Below, one piece after another: positions 50,028 through 60,570 of a stretch of 64,000 nucleotides of DNA. The position numbers and the translations under genes are program-made. The number at the start of each line of letters is the position of its first letter. Position 1 is the stretch's first letter. Below the pieces are notes generated by a model that ran no database searches, was not told the origin of the DNA, and was given only the letters and a program-made list of their open reading frames with translations. Source of the DNA: Imbricaverruca yamaguchii (Eukaryota > Arthropoda > Thecostraca > Neoverrucidae); NCBI GenBank assembly GCA_034440575.1, contig JAOTOL010001614.1:62001-126000 (forward strand). Direction: 5' to 3'.

Positions 50028-51697
50028 CTAGCCCTGCTTCGTCTGGTCTTCGAGCTGGTCTACTGGCCCCTGAAGCGGCGCCAGCCGGAAGGCCACCTTA
50101 TTTAGGCTGCGGCCGTCTTGTCTCTCCGCGCCCACGACGACCGCTGCGGCCTCGGTCGTCAGCTTGACGACGCGCTCGGCGGACTGGGTGTGGCAGGGCA
50201 CCCTCGTCCGGAGCGGCTCGTCCAGGAGCCGGCCTAGCTCGTCATCAGTGGGAGAACGGACACATGGTGTCTCGATGTCGGCCTCCCGAGCATACTGGTT
50301 GATGTTCACCAGCTCCGTGTACTGGCGTGCAGTCACGTTGATCGTTAAGCCTTGCACCCGGAACTGGCGGACTGGTCCGGGCTGCCGGCGCTCTCGGGCC
50401 TCGCGCACCATCTGCACGGCCCTCGCCCTGAGCTCCGGGCGCTCGTCGCCCAGCATCGACAGCACCACGTTCTCTGGGTGGGCCATCAGGGCATTCCCGC
50501 ATAGGCGTTCTTGCACGGTTTCCAGGTCGGCGCCGCTCAAGTGCCGCTGCTGCCGTTGCAGCTGATCAAACAGGTGGCGGGGCGCTTCCACCAAGTCCGG
50601 CCTGGACTTAATGGCCATGACTGTGGGGACGTACACGGCCACGATGTACAGGGCCAGGGTCGTTAGCTGGTCACCGGGGCTCTGCTGGGACATATATACC
50701 CGCAGCAGCCGGCTCTGCGCCGTGTACCACCGTGCCAAGTTGAGCTGGCCGTAGATCCGGTGCGCCACTAGGCTGCCATCGCCGGACGCCGCGCACTTTG
50801 CACACTGGTAGAGCAGCCGTAGATCCGAGCTCAGCGACTGCTCTACATCAGCCGGCAGGAGCGGTAGCTCGGCGGAGGCCAGGGGCTGGAACTCCACCAA
50901 TGGCAGCTCATGCACCGCGCCCGGCACCATCTGGCCGATTGGCCCTTCGAACGTACTTTTGGAAGTAGTGCGGCCATCCAGGGCGCGGAACAGGGCCCGA
51001 TACGGCAACTCGGCCTGGTGGCAGAGGCATACCACTCTGGTGAGTGGCCGGCCCAGGAGTGCCTCAAGCTTGGCCATCCAGCCGCCGCCGTACCCCCACC
51101 ATCGAGTTGGTCCCATCCCCTCCCACAATGTGCACCCTGGCCAGGTCGATGCCCCGCCCCCCGAGGAAGCTGGCGAGCTGGCCCACCAGCGCCTGGCCTG
51201 TGTGTCGGCCACTGCAGCTGAAGTGGCGGACAAAGACATCGCCGGGAAGCATGTTGACAGAGATGTTGTGCATCTTCAGCGGAGCCCCTGGCCTCTGGCT
51301 GCGCGTCAGGTCATTTCTGCCATCGCAGAACATTGCAGTACAGTATGATGCGCCAACACTTATTTCCCGCACCTTCTCCCGCCTGCTCTTCTCTAAAGCT
51401 CTCCGCACTTTTGACCTCGAAATTTGTGCGCTCCCCCCCCCCCCGCTACAGCATAGGCCGAAACGATTTTGGATACTTCCCGTGATACAATATCACAGGC
51501 ATCGGCAGCCTCGGACATTACCGATAAAGATGTCTCTATCCTCCTTTTCTTGTGCCAGCGCGCGAGAACAAAGTCCGGGTCGCTTTCACTGTCGCTCTCA
51601 CTCCTGCTCTCATAATCACTAGTCTGGTAGACTAGTGGAGGCTGAGGAAGTGAGAGTGACGGCGATGACGGAGGCGGAACAACCAGAATTGACATCG
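50028..51697 (-). other. Transposase main exon (catalytic core)
   Basis: Acceptor TGCCTCCAG|CGATG at 51697-51699. An acidic segment (YESRSESDSESDPDF) precedes ARWHKKRR. A 12-base C run at 51433-51444 shifts frame between SKIVSAYAVAG and ISRSKVRRALEKS. A 5-base C run at 51093-51097 carries one base too many between GGDGTNSMVG and YGGGWMAKLEALL. From there the frame is open to the stop at 50028, including HPENVVLSML and the terminal SAERVVKLTTEA. With two indels ignored, the exon is continuous. Confidence 0.7.
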
Positions 51698-53203
51698 CTG
51701 GAGGCATCAACGACGACGGCAGCGGTGCAGGAAGAATGATTTGAGACAAGGAGCGAATAGGGTTTACCAGCATGGTGAGGAGAAGAAACGGTCACCTAGG
51801 ACAACTAATCAGTTACAGAAAACGTTCTCCATTGCATTTGTACAGTTGGAATGATAAATTATTGGGTATGTTTCCAGGAAATACATTTATTTCTCAGGCA
51901 TGCAAACATGGCATCTGGTGCCACCTACCCAAGGTTCCGGCAGCTGTGGATGCGGGAACGGGAAGAGGAGCGCCTTCAGCGGCGGCGCAGGACGACCCAG
52001 ACCCAGCTGGTGCGGCAGCCACCGCGCCGGATGGGCGAGGAGTCGCCGAGGAGCCGGCAGCAGCGGCGGCGGCGTGGTACGTCCCGGCTGAAGTGTGGAC
52101 AGCTGTCACACGAACCGAAGGAAGAACGCCTGAAGCTCCGGCAGCGGCGACGGCAGCGGCACAGAGTGGGTGACCTGAGGCATCGAGCAAGGGGTCCTTA
52201 CAACATTGGATAGGGTGGGTGACCCGAGGCATGGAGCAAGGGGTGCTTACGAGATTGGATATCATTCCAACAACATATTTCTTCACCAGGCATTACATCT
52301 AAGGAGCATACAATGCAGTGATTATGTAATTCACGGACCTCAGGTGCCGGCAGCTGCGGATACGGAGACGGGAAGAGGAGCGCCTTCAACGGCGGCGGCA
52401 CGAGATATCGAAGCTGCTGTACGGCTCGAGGGATGAGCCGCCGAGGGCCCAGCAGCGACGGCGATGGGCGTGCGGGCCGCGCGAGGAGCCGCTGATGGCC
52501 CATTAGCGGCAGCGGCGGCGGCGCGGGAGAGGCTACCTGAGGTGAGTTAGGGAGCATCAGTTGGTTTGAAGCAGTCAGGAGAGGTAATGTTGCCCTTATT
52601 AAATGCAATATTGCGACAATCTCATGCATGCTAATGCCAATGAAGTAATCGGTGACGCGGACCTGAGGCGTGGGCAGCCGTTGGGACGTGGCGAGGCTCG
52701 CCGGACGGTCCGGCGACGGCGGCGGCGGCAGTGACGGTGGCAGCTCTGCTGGCTTGTCGAGCCTGTCGCTCGGCCCGCTCATCTATACTGTGCCAGCGCC
52801 CCGTCGTCTGCTGGTCGACCCTACCAATGTGGCGTCTCCTGGGGTCACTCTGGTCGGTCAGGAACTCTCTGTCATTGGCAAGCTCTGGCTGGCGGGCTAT
52901 GTTCGAAACGTCGAAGAGTTCACCCAAGTCGGAGACAGCAGCAGTTGCTAAACGGGCTGTAAGAGCAGAATGCTGTTTCTTCGACGTTTTTCGGACGCCC
53001 TCTTCTCTTTCCCACAGCTGCTTCACCGTTTCCAGAACACGTGGCCTCGGCCTTTTCGGTAGTGAAGCCCTGTCCCAGAGTAGCAATATTTCATCTGTCA
53101 CTTGCTGTATGCACTCTCTCATTGGTGCGTGCTTTTCATCTGTGGACCTCTCCTCCATCTTCTCCAATCTGACCATCATCAAACGGTCGATGACGTCGGC
53201 CAT
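50028..53203 (-). CDS. Divergent hAT-like transposase, spliced, with two frameshifts
   Basis: Likely product is a DNA transposase that cuts and re-inserts the surrounding element in the nucleus. The start at 53203 has CCACCATGG. My model is exon 1 53203-52663, linker exon 52174-51929, main exon 51697-50028, which keeps phase across both joins and gives about 818 residues. In the main exon I see CDGRND (first Asp, 51324), GGDGTN (second Asp, 51117; 69 residues on, against 68 in Hermes as I recall), CLCH (CxxH, 51029), ARWYT (RW, 50732) and SAERV (Glu, 50177), 49 residues before the end as in the hAT C-terminal ER motif. N-terminal exon is helical and basic with no BED zinc finger. Blocks such as LPYRALFRALDG and GPIGQMV recall an uncharacterised invertebrate protein family. 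Frame breaks at 51433-51444 and 51093-51097. Role is inferred; family match is from memory. Confidence 0.7.
51929..52174 (-). other. Transposase linker exon (Ala/Pro-rich)
   Basis: 246 bp (82 codons) from GCCTCAG|GT to CTTGG|GTAGGT, the best donor in the gene. Open in the phase set by exon 1 and passes the right phase to the main exon. Encodes a low-complexity Ala/Gly/Ser/Pro linker between the N-terminal region and the catalytic core. Related to 52339-52536 and to the end of exon 1. Confidence 0.45.
52339..52536 (-). pseudogene. Duplicated linker exon carrying a stop
   Basis: 198 bp (66 codons) between acceptor CTAACTCACCTCAG|G, with a good branch-point-like CTAAC, and a donor-like GAG|GTCCGT. 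In phase with exon 1 it reads Ala/Ser/Pro-rich sequence ending GAPLPVSVSAAAGT, matching the other linker exon's GAPLPVPASTAAGT. The last codon before the donor is TGA, so use of this exon would end the protein. It is probably skipped or decayed. Confidence 0.45.
52663..53203 (-). other. Transposase exon 1 (N-terminal region)
   Basis: 541 bp, open throughout. It encodes an acidic/basic helical region (WDRASLPKRPRPRVLETVKQ then LWEREEGVRKTSKKQ, residues about 43-80), a block LGELFDVSNIA and FLTDQSDPRRR, then an Ala/Arg-rich run. This order resembles the N-terminus of the same uncharacterised family. Ends at TCAG|GTCCGC, a weak donor. Confidence 0.6.
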
Positions 53204-53759
53204 GGTGGGAAGCCGGCTTCAAAGCAAGCGACGAGACGTTATCCCAAACTGAGGATGAGGTTCCTTCATTTTCTTTCTAAATGCTTGTCTTCCATCGTTG
53301 GCAACGCCTTTCCGAGACGATTTAAACCGGAATGAAAACGTACCGATACAGATAGCGAGATTTTCGACTCGCTAAGGTCTCGATCACTGGAACAAGCAAT
53401 AATGTAGCAGGTAAGTATTAAAAATAGCATTGGATGATAAATATATTTAATATTGAGCATAAAACGTAATTTGGTAGATAATTACTCCCGTAAAATTAAA
53501 TACTTTTTCCACGATTCAACGTGAAAAATAATCACAAATTAACATTTCTCCTCAGTTTAACTGATCGATAGCTACCGTTGCTATGATAAGCTGCCATTAA
53601 ATTTCAAACGGACCCAAGGAACCTATAATGGTGATGGCTGTGGTGAGCCGATTATTTGATATATCATCGCCTATAATGCATTGTGATTGTGCTATTTAAA
53701 ATTGTTTAATAGTTGCAGCACTCTCAAGAGATGGTTCTTTGAAATCAGCGTCACTCCAT

Positions 53760-53912
53760 CACTGATAGATCCAGCCGGTTGTTTGGGGGGCAAACGGTAG
53801 TTTTTAGGGGGAAAACAGCTGCAAATAGCCATTTTGACCATTTTTGGGGGCGTTTGGGGGCAAATGGCTTTGGGGGACACTGGCCCCTTGTCCCCCCATA
53901 AATTGGCCCCTG
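53760..53912. mobile_element. Nested 153-bp MITE-like insertion
   Basis: Ends CACTGATAGATCCAGCC and, reversed, CAGGGGCCAATTTATGG, both of hAT-like style, flanked by CACTCCAT (53752-53759) and CACTCCAC (53913-53920), seven of eight bases identical. Rich in gggggcaaa and ccccc blocks. Sits just inside the right arm of the large element. Confidence 0.55.
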
Positions 53913-53940
53913 CACTCCACTGTCAATGTCCGTGTGGTGG

Positions 53941-54478
53941 AACACACGGGATCGCCACCAACGCCATCTATGGGTAGCGTGCTGAAGTAGGCCGTTAAAT
54001 TTGGAACTAGTACAGATACAGTGTTTTTGCAGATATGTAAATGGAGTGAAAGCCGCTGATTTATGCGAATATCTTAAGAAATATACCCGCCTAAAGGTGT
54101 ACTAGGGCATTGCAAGCTGAAAAATAATTGGAGATTCCACTTAGTATCATATCTTGTAGGTCATTTTAACTAGAAGAAATTACATCAGATTGGAAAGGGC
54201 AAATGTTTCCTTTTTTAAGAATCCATGAAGGAAAAATTGTAGACCTGCTGGTTCAGCTTGCCCATGCTGCTTTTCCCATTTCCTGTCACAACTTTCGGCA
54301 TAATGAGCCGAAAAAGGCGAATTTGCGAAATCGCCGAAACCTTTGATCGGGCGTCGCGGTCAAAAGTTTTTCGAAATTTGGAATTTTGATGAGCGCATCG
54401 CGCTCAGCGCCCACAAAGGTACAAACTAGAGGGCGACCCAGTACATTTTCTGGGAGAAACGCAAACCGGACCAGCCTA
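53941..54478 (-). repeat. Right terminal inverted arm, with 161-bp insertion
   Basis: Reverse complement of 49344-49724. Colinearity is interrupted by 54086-54246, which has no counterpart in the left arm and no obvious flanking duplication. The 79-codon minus-strand frame at 54286-54525 crosses the element boundary and is therefore not a gene. Confidence 0.9.
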
Positions 54479-54486
54479 ATGTGCAG
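54479..54486 (+). repeat. Target-site duplication, right (ATGTGCAG)
   Basis: Exact match to 49336-49343, directly after the terminal cagccta. Confidence 0.85.
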
Positions 54487-54754
54487 ATATGGAGACTGCA
54501 GCAGGTTTTCAGGATAGTTTTCCATTTTTAATTCATAGGCGTCTAGACCCGAGGTGCTCTTTCATGTATTTTTCATGGACAAATGCCCCTCAGTGTTGGT
54601 TCTATCACTCAATAATTCAGAATTTTAACATGGGGTACCATAAAGCATGCATCCCATCGATTTGTGGCTTCCCATTACCTTCGTGTATTTTGCATCCGAA
54701 TAATCTTCAGAAATTAACACCCAGGATCCAGATACATGTATATATATATTCAGG

Positions 54755-54902
<148 letters not shown>

Positions 54903-57364
54903 TATAAAATGTTCATATTCTAAGGATCCAAGTTTATAATAATATACTAATTTGTTTCTTGTGGGTTTTGATTCACTAAAAAAAAAGTATTGGAACACTG
55001 AACTTGAAAAAAAAAACACCAAGAAAATGTATACATGGTGAACCTATTATTTAATTTAGTCATAGCTGATCACATTTAGAGATTGCCAACACCTCCTTCC
55101 ACTCTCCCTACCTTCCTTGACATTTGCAGGGTTGGAGATCTCTAACAATGTCAGGGGATCCAATGTCATATTTTCAAGGCATATTTTCACAGTACATATG
55201 GAAAACCACAAACTAAGACTAACAGAATGTCAAACCAGGGGTCCAGACCACATACCAATTTGGGGTCTTCAGGCATGGGCACTTGCCTGGCAACTATGAG
55301 GAACATGAACAGCATTATAAGGCGAAAGATCAGACCAAATATTTGGTCAGACTAAGCCTGGTATTTAATTGGGAACAGTTCAACATACTAGTACAACTTG
55401 GATGCATTGGAAGATCCAGAGTTGCTCAACGGTGCCAAGCAAATCTAATTTTGAGATTTGTTTTATTATTTGTCCCAAGGTCATAACTCTTCGAATTTGG
55501 CATCAAATGTGTCTAGTCTTGCATACATTGTGTACCATATACCCATTCTGCTCCAAAGCAGGCTGTTGGGGGGGATGATAGCTGAGAACGGCCATATCAG
55601 TGTCTAGTCTTAGCCCGCCGTTCATGAACGCTTTTAGTTGAACATAATTTTTCACCTCTCCTACCCATCTATACAGGTAGGAAACTCGCTCCAACCACAT
55701 AATGTCACACAATTCATTAATTTCATGAATCAATGGACACTTTTGTGTGTGAAGCATGCTCCGATGTAGCCCGAGAGTCAACTTGCACACGATTTCCTCT
55801 GACGATACAACGCACTCCACATAAACGTTTTAGTGCATCTTGCGAAGGTTGCATATCTTGCGCTTCGCATGAAACGAAAGCGCATAATATGGCGATGGTT
55901 CGATTAAAGCTTTCCTCACTCATACGTATTTCGGATTAATGATAGAGGTTGTCCAAATTGAATATGTTAAATTTTCACGATAATTACGAATCACCAATGA
56001 AAGTTTCATGTCAATTTATATATTTTGTGATTCTCCAATGCATAAAAGCATCGCTATGCACGGAAGTAACATAAGAAAGATCTTTCAGCTCTACTGAGGT
56101 GAGGCACTGCCTAATGTGCCCTAGTGGGCGGACCGCCTCCGTGTATAACACGTTAAAGAATATTTTGTATTGTTGCAGTATAAGGTATCCACAAAATTTG
56201 TAGATGTAGACCTGGTGTAGATATGCATTAGCCCCATTTCCATGTCACTAGCAAATTAGGATTTCCTCACCAATCCGGATTTCTGAAGTCATGGAAATGC
56301 CTTTGTCAGCTAACAGGATTGGATTTACAAATCTGGCTTAGAAAGAACATTTCCTGAGGAAATCCAGATTTCCCAGTTGGAAGCATATGGTAACATTCAT
56401 AGACAATATAGTCAATAATTAATTCACTATTTATTCCATATTTATTCAATATTGAATCAATATTTAACAGTATTTATTCTGGTATATTATATGCTTATGC
56501 AATCAATATCTATTCAATAATCATCAGTAGATATTTGTGCTGGAGTTCTCGCCAAGAAGTACCAGAAATCGCTAGTTTGCAAATCTAGGGATACTTGGTA
56601 TCGTCGAAGTGAATACTTCGAGCCTCGTTTGGCCATTAAGGTGCTTTGAATGCGCAAGCGAAGGTCATTTTGCTAAAGAGACAACTTGGGGGAAGATAAA
56701 TCGAGGGGGAAATGTGTGCAAAATGTGTGCATGATCTATCTTCTTTTTTTTGTGGGGGGGGGGGAATGTGTGCGAAGATAAATCATGCGCCTTGAAATAT
56801 AACTGCATTTGGCGCTTATCAATGTCAGTGAATGATCCGTATTACTTGTTCTAATCTTACTCCGATCCATTTCCTGTTTGCTGGCCCAGTGATCGCCGTC
56901 GATCGTCGCTGGGGTAAGCGAATCCGACCCAGCTTTATTTTCCAGCAACCGCGACGTTTGCCTGGAGGCGGAGGATGGTGCTGGGTGCTAAGTGGATAAG
57001 TGGTGTGCCTTGGCTCGGCGGTTTTCAGAGGTGGGAGGTTTTTATTCCTGGTGGTGTGAGGTGCTCGCCATTTCTTCCCGGGCAACGAACGGGTAAGAAC
57101 GTTGGTTTTCAACCCCATTAAAGTAAGGTTAATTGTCGGCAAGTGCATAGCTATTTTTTGTACCTCAGCTTAAAATGTCCTGCTCCAGCTCAAAATGTTG
57201 TACACAACTACCAATCAAAAATAATGAAATCCTACACTGATATAATATATAATATAATAAATTCGCAAATAACAGAGGGCCCTCTTTGAGTCTCTCATGC
57301 AACAACGCAGCTCACGCCGATGGGGCATACATTTTTGGGTATTGAAGGGAAATGTCGCACGTGT
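54903..57364. other. No recognised gene
   Basis: Mostly AT-rich. Holds a short inverted repeat (catttccatg near 56247, catggaaatg near 56293) and palindromic attcaatattgaat near 56447. Overlapping frames at 55503-55820 (-) and 55733-55939 (+) have no recognisable domain. Confidence 0.4.
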
Positions 57365-57450
57365 GTACTGGCGGATCTAAGGGTGGAATTCCGGCCATGC
57401 CCCCCGAAGCGCCTCAAAGGGAGCCATCATGTCCCCCCCCCCCCCCCCGA
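57365..57450 (+). mobile_element. hAT-like terminus fragment
   Basis: actggcggatctaagggtgg followed by ccatgccccccgaag resembles a degraded hAT 5' end. A run of about 14 C lies at 57436-57449. Confidence 0.35.
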
Positions 57451-57984
57451 AACCAACAGAAGTAAACTAAATTAAAGTACCGTTCTTTGTCCGAGGTTTA
57501 AAAAAAAATAGCGCTCCTGGTGAAAGAATCTCCACGTTTAAAGGTAATTGTAATAATTGTTTGGAAGCACGATATGGCAGAATAGTAGATTCTGACGCAC
57601 ATCGAGGGTTCTATGCTGTTGAAGTTCTGTTTACAGCAACAGTTGACAAAATAAGCAGTTCCATTTTTCCTCAGTCAGATAGCTTCATGAATTTAGCTTA
57701 GCCAGTAATGGTAAGCAATCCCAGTGAGCCAGATTTTGAAAGCGAAACTTGAACATGATGTTTTGTGCGTGTGTCCAGTTGAGCCCAGTTTAGAAGCATG
57801 TTTCGTATGTTGGTGTTATGGGTTGCTATGATGAAGAGACGGGTTACATTTGCTGATTTTTCTCAAGAAGTACAGCAAGAGGAGGTATGTAGGTATTTAA
57901 ATTCTGAATAAGAGCAGTTTAAGGTAGATGCATATCTAGGTATGAGATACGTTTTACACATGTACCCTCACGAAGCAAACATAT
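57451..57984. other. No supported gene
   Basis: Nothing recognised. Confidence 0.4.
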
Positions 57985-58405
57985 CCTGTCATATCCTCGC
58001 ACCCTGTCCCGGGTGGTCGTTTGGGACCCCCCTCTAATCTCCAAACTAAGCGTCGCACGGAAACGGAATAGGTGTCATCGGAAAGTGCTCGACAAGTAGG
58101 GCCAGACGCCACCCCGAACAAAAATTCACCCAAAATTGACGTCATTAGGTGATCTTGGGTTTCATGACTTACATCATGTTTGTGGCTCTGGGGAGTTCAT
58201 TTTGAGTGGTAATTTGAAGACAAAATATTTGGAATCAGAAAAGGAAAGCAAAATGGACCGGGACCATCACATTTTTGACCACAGAGAAATCAAGTTTTTT
58301 CTTTCAAAAGTTTGAGCTCATGTTTTCTTTAATTTTCCTTTTATAGTGGGTAGAGTGGACCAAGAAATGTTTTCCTTGATCATCTAAAAGTAGGCATTTA
58401 CAGAG
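57985..58405 (-). mobile_element. Family A element, copy 4 (inverted, partial)
   Basis: Matches the right half of family A in reverse: cctcgcaccctgtcccggg, ctaatctccaaactaagcgt, gaaagtgctcgac, gctctggggag and gggtagagtgga. The left half of the element is missing. Confidence 0.75.
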
Positions 58406-58869
58406 GAAATGAGCACTCACATCATGCTAACCACATTCATAAGCATTGCAATGGACAAAATAAATTCTAAGAATGTGAAAGCCACCTTATAGTGCAAATT
58501 TGTCCCAAAAGAAGAAAGAACTTGAAGACAGGCCTTGTTCTCTCACCTGGTTAGCTCCCCAAATTATTGAGCATCACTCACCCAGAGATGAATTCCATAA
58601 CCGATGAAGGGGAGCCCTTATCTGCAGGTACACCAGTCCCCTAGACTAAAAAAAGTATGGTTATCAGATAGACAGGGCAAGATACAGGAACTGGAAAGTG
58701 TACCCTAAGCAGAAATTGTATGCTTAGAGTAGCCACATCTGCTAATATGTTGTAGTCAGAAAAAATTCTCATTTTTTCACAAAAAAATTTCATGGAAGCT
58801 AAGAAAGATGAAGTATAGAGAAGTAAAGCTACTCTACAAGTTAGATTGGTATATTACCATAGTTAGTCC
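58406..58869. other. No supported gene
   Basis: Nothing recognised. Confidence 0.4.
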
Positions 58870-59783
58870 TATTCAATATATTTGTGCAACAATGTGCAGA
58901 GATTAGCATGCAGTGCTGCTTTAAATGTCCCTAGATCTGTTAAGATTACCATACCTTCATGCAGCAAATTCCAGGTGGCACAGCATCTGAGGCTAAAAAT
59001 ATCTTCCTGCAATCTACTGATGCTCACCTGTGTGCCAATTTCAGGGAGTGGCCACATGTGTTTGCTGAAGGTGCCAGCAAAAACATGTCAGTGATCCTAA
59101 TGGCACAATGGCCATGAAAAATCTTCCATCATTTGATCATGTCTGCTCAAATCAATCTACCTTTAACTGAGTACAAATCTAGTTTTCATAATCGGGCTCC
59201 ATAATCCAGACCATTCATCCCCTCTATGTTTCTTGTCCACCTTCTCTGTACTGATTCTAGATGCTTTAAATCCCCAATGTAACCTGTGTCCAAACACATG
59301 ATGAAAACTCCAAAGGTGGCCTGACATGAGTAATGTATAGTGTTTTCATAAATTCAGGTTAGCTGCATAAAGTAGAACTTAGCAGGTTGCTGGCCAGGCT
59401 CCCAGCTTTCTGTACTATTCTGTCAACATGTTAATGAAATTCAAGTTTATATCTACTGTGATGCCCAAGTCAGTATGGACTTCAACAAAGCCCACATGAA
59501 AACCATCCAGATAATAGTTTGCATAAGGACCAAGATTTATAGAGTCATATGAGTCATGGTGTACTTTCAGAACTGGACATTTCTTGACATTTATTGCTAG
59601 CCCCCATGACTTGGCAGTACCAACCAGAGTATCTATATCTTTTTGACCCTGTGAAATGCCAGCCAGCATGTCTGAGAGAGATTTGTACTTAAGTTCCATG
59701 TATATTTTTAGGTCATCTGCAAAAACCTTGAATTGAGACTGAATATCATGGGGTACATAGTTCACATAGATCAGAAATAACAC
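58870..59783 (-). mobile_element. CR1/L2-type retrotransposon fragment, second family
   Basis: Minus-strand frame 59783-59415 starts MLFLIYVNYVPHDI and carries FADDLKIYMEL (RT motif C), then LAINVKKCPVLKVHH and HTDLGITVD. Continuing to 58870 with stops, TLYITHVRPPLEF and a decayed RVIxxWNxLP-type tail are visible. Different from the family at 25-36 kb. Confidence 0.85.
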
Positions 59784-59784
59784 A

Positions 59785-60168
59785 GGATAGGAAAATAATG
59801 CAAAAGAAGGGTAGGAAAGCCAGCATGGCTTACACCAGACTTGATAAAAGCAATTAAGGCTAAGGAAACTGTATTTAGAGTGTTTAAAGAAGCTTCAAAT
59901 GTTGTTAATCTAAAGGTGTATTGATAAGCTAGAGACACTGTGAAGCAAAAAAAACCAGAGCAGCAATGCGAGCAAAGGAACTGGATTTAGCTAGGAACTT
60001 TAATGGGGACAGTATAAAGTTCTTTAGTTTCTACAAGCTGAGTAAAGTTTCTAGCACAATTGGTCCACTGGAAGTAAATGGAACTACATTGGGTGATGAT
60101 AGTGAGATGGTTGAGGAGCTGAGCAAGCAGTTTAAACCAGTGTTTACATTGGGAGATATGACAAATAT
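59785..60168 (+). mobile_element. CR1-like fragment (same family as 28.4-30.1 kb)
   Basis: Plus-strand sequence matches the pre-RT region of the element at 29.2-29.9 kb: KASMAYTRLDKS-type remnant, then RAKELDLARNFNGDSIKFFS, LSKVSSTIGPLEVNGTTLGD and FKPVFTLGDMTN. Opposite in orientation to the preceding fragment. It breaks off exactly where family A sequence begins. Confidence 0.85.
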
Positions 60169-60570
60169 GCGGTCTGCTCTACCCATTAGAAGAAAAATTG
60201 AAACCTGAAAACTCAATTTTGAATGTTAAAAAAATAAATATAAAACTGATTTTGGCGAGCCAAATATTTTATGGCCATGGTCGATTTCGCCTTCCTTTTC
60301 TGATTCCAAATAATATTTTTGTCTGTCAAATCTCCCCAAAATGAACTCCCCAGAGCCAAAAACATGATGTATGCCATGAAAATCCAGGCCCACTAGTGAC
60401 ATCACCTTGTTGGGGTTTTTGTGGATGGTGTCTGACCCTACTCTTGGAGTGCTTTGCGATGACACCTATTTCGTTTTTGTGCGATGCTTAGTTTGTAGAG
60501 TGGGTGGGGTCCTATCAACCCCCCCCCAGATGGGGTGTGAGGATATGACCAGATGGATGGAGAGGGTTAA
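60166..60570 (+). mobile_element. Family A element, copy 5 (3' half)
   Basis: Matches the right half of family A from the tctgctctacccatt block to ggatatgacc and a terminal ggttaa (TTAA at 60567-60570). Its left half is missing, and it is in inverted orientation to copy 4. Confidence 0.75.

Larger units (their letters stand above)
51929..52600 (-). repeat. Internal duplication of linker exon and short 50-bp tandem
   Basis: The block ccggcagctg.ggat.cgg then gacgggaagaggagcgcctt occurs at about 51936-51990 and 52344-52398. A separate roughly 50-bp unit (gggtgacctgaggcatcgag then caaggggtccttac) is repeated in tandem at 52168-52262. Confidence 0.8.
49344..54478 (-). mobile_element. hAT-like DNA transposon, 5135 bp, long inverted arms
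   Basis: The two ends read TAGGCTGTTCCGGTTTGCG (left) and, on the opposite strand, TAGGCTGGTCCGGTTTGCG (right), differing at one base in 19. Both lie in inverted arms of about 380 bp. A perfect 8-bp direct repeat flanks the whole unit. The only coherent gene inside is on the minus strand (53203 to 50028), and its product has hAT-like catalytic motifs. Usual hAT termini are short (10-30 bp), so arms of this length are unusual. A 161-bp insertion (54086-54246) in the right arm and a 153-bp MITE-like insertion (53760-53912) arrived later. The arms diverge from each other by roughly one base in seven by eye, so the copy is not very recent or the arms were never identical. Confidence 0.85.

Noticed and set aside
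50164..51622. Plus-strand frames over the transposase
   Set aside because: They are opposite-strand shadows of the minus-strand gene, which has the motifs and Kozak start.
54286..54525. 79-codon frame with FEKLLTATPDQRFRRFRKFAFF
   Set aside because: It runs across the transposon terminus and target duplication. The left arm copy of the same sequence has stops.
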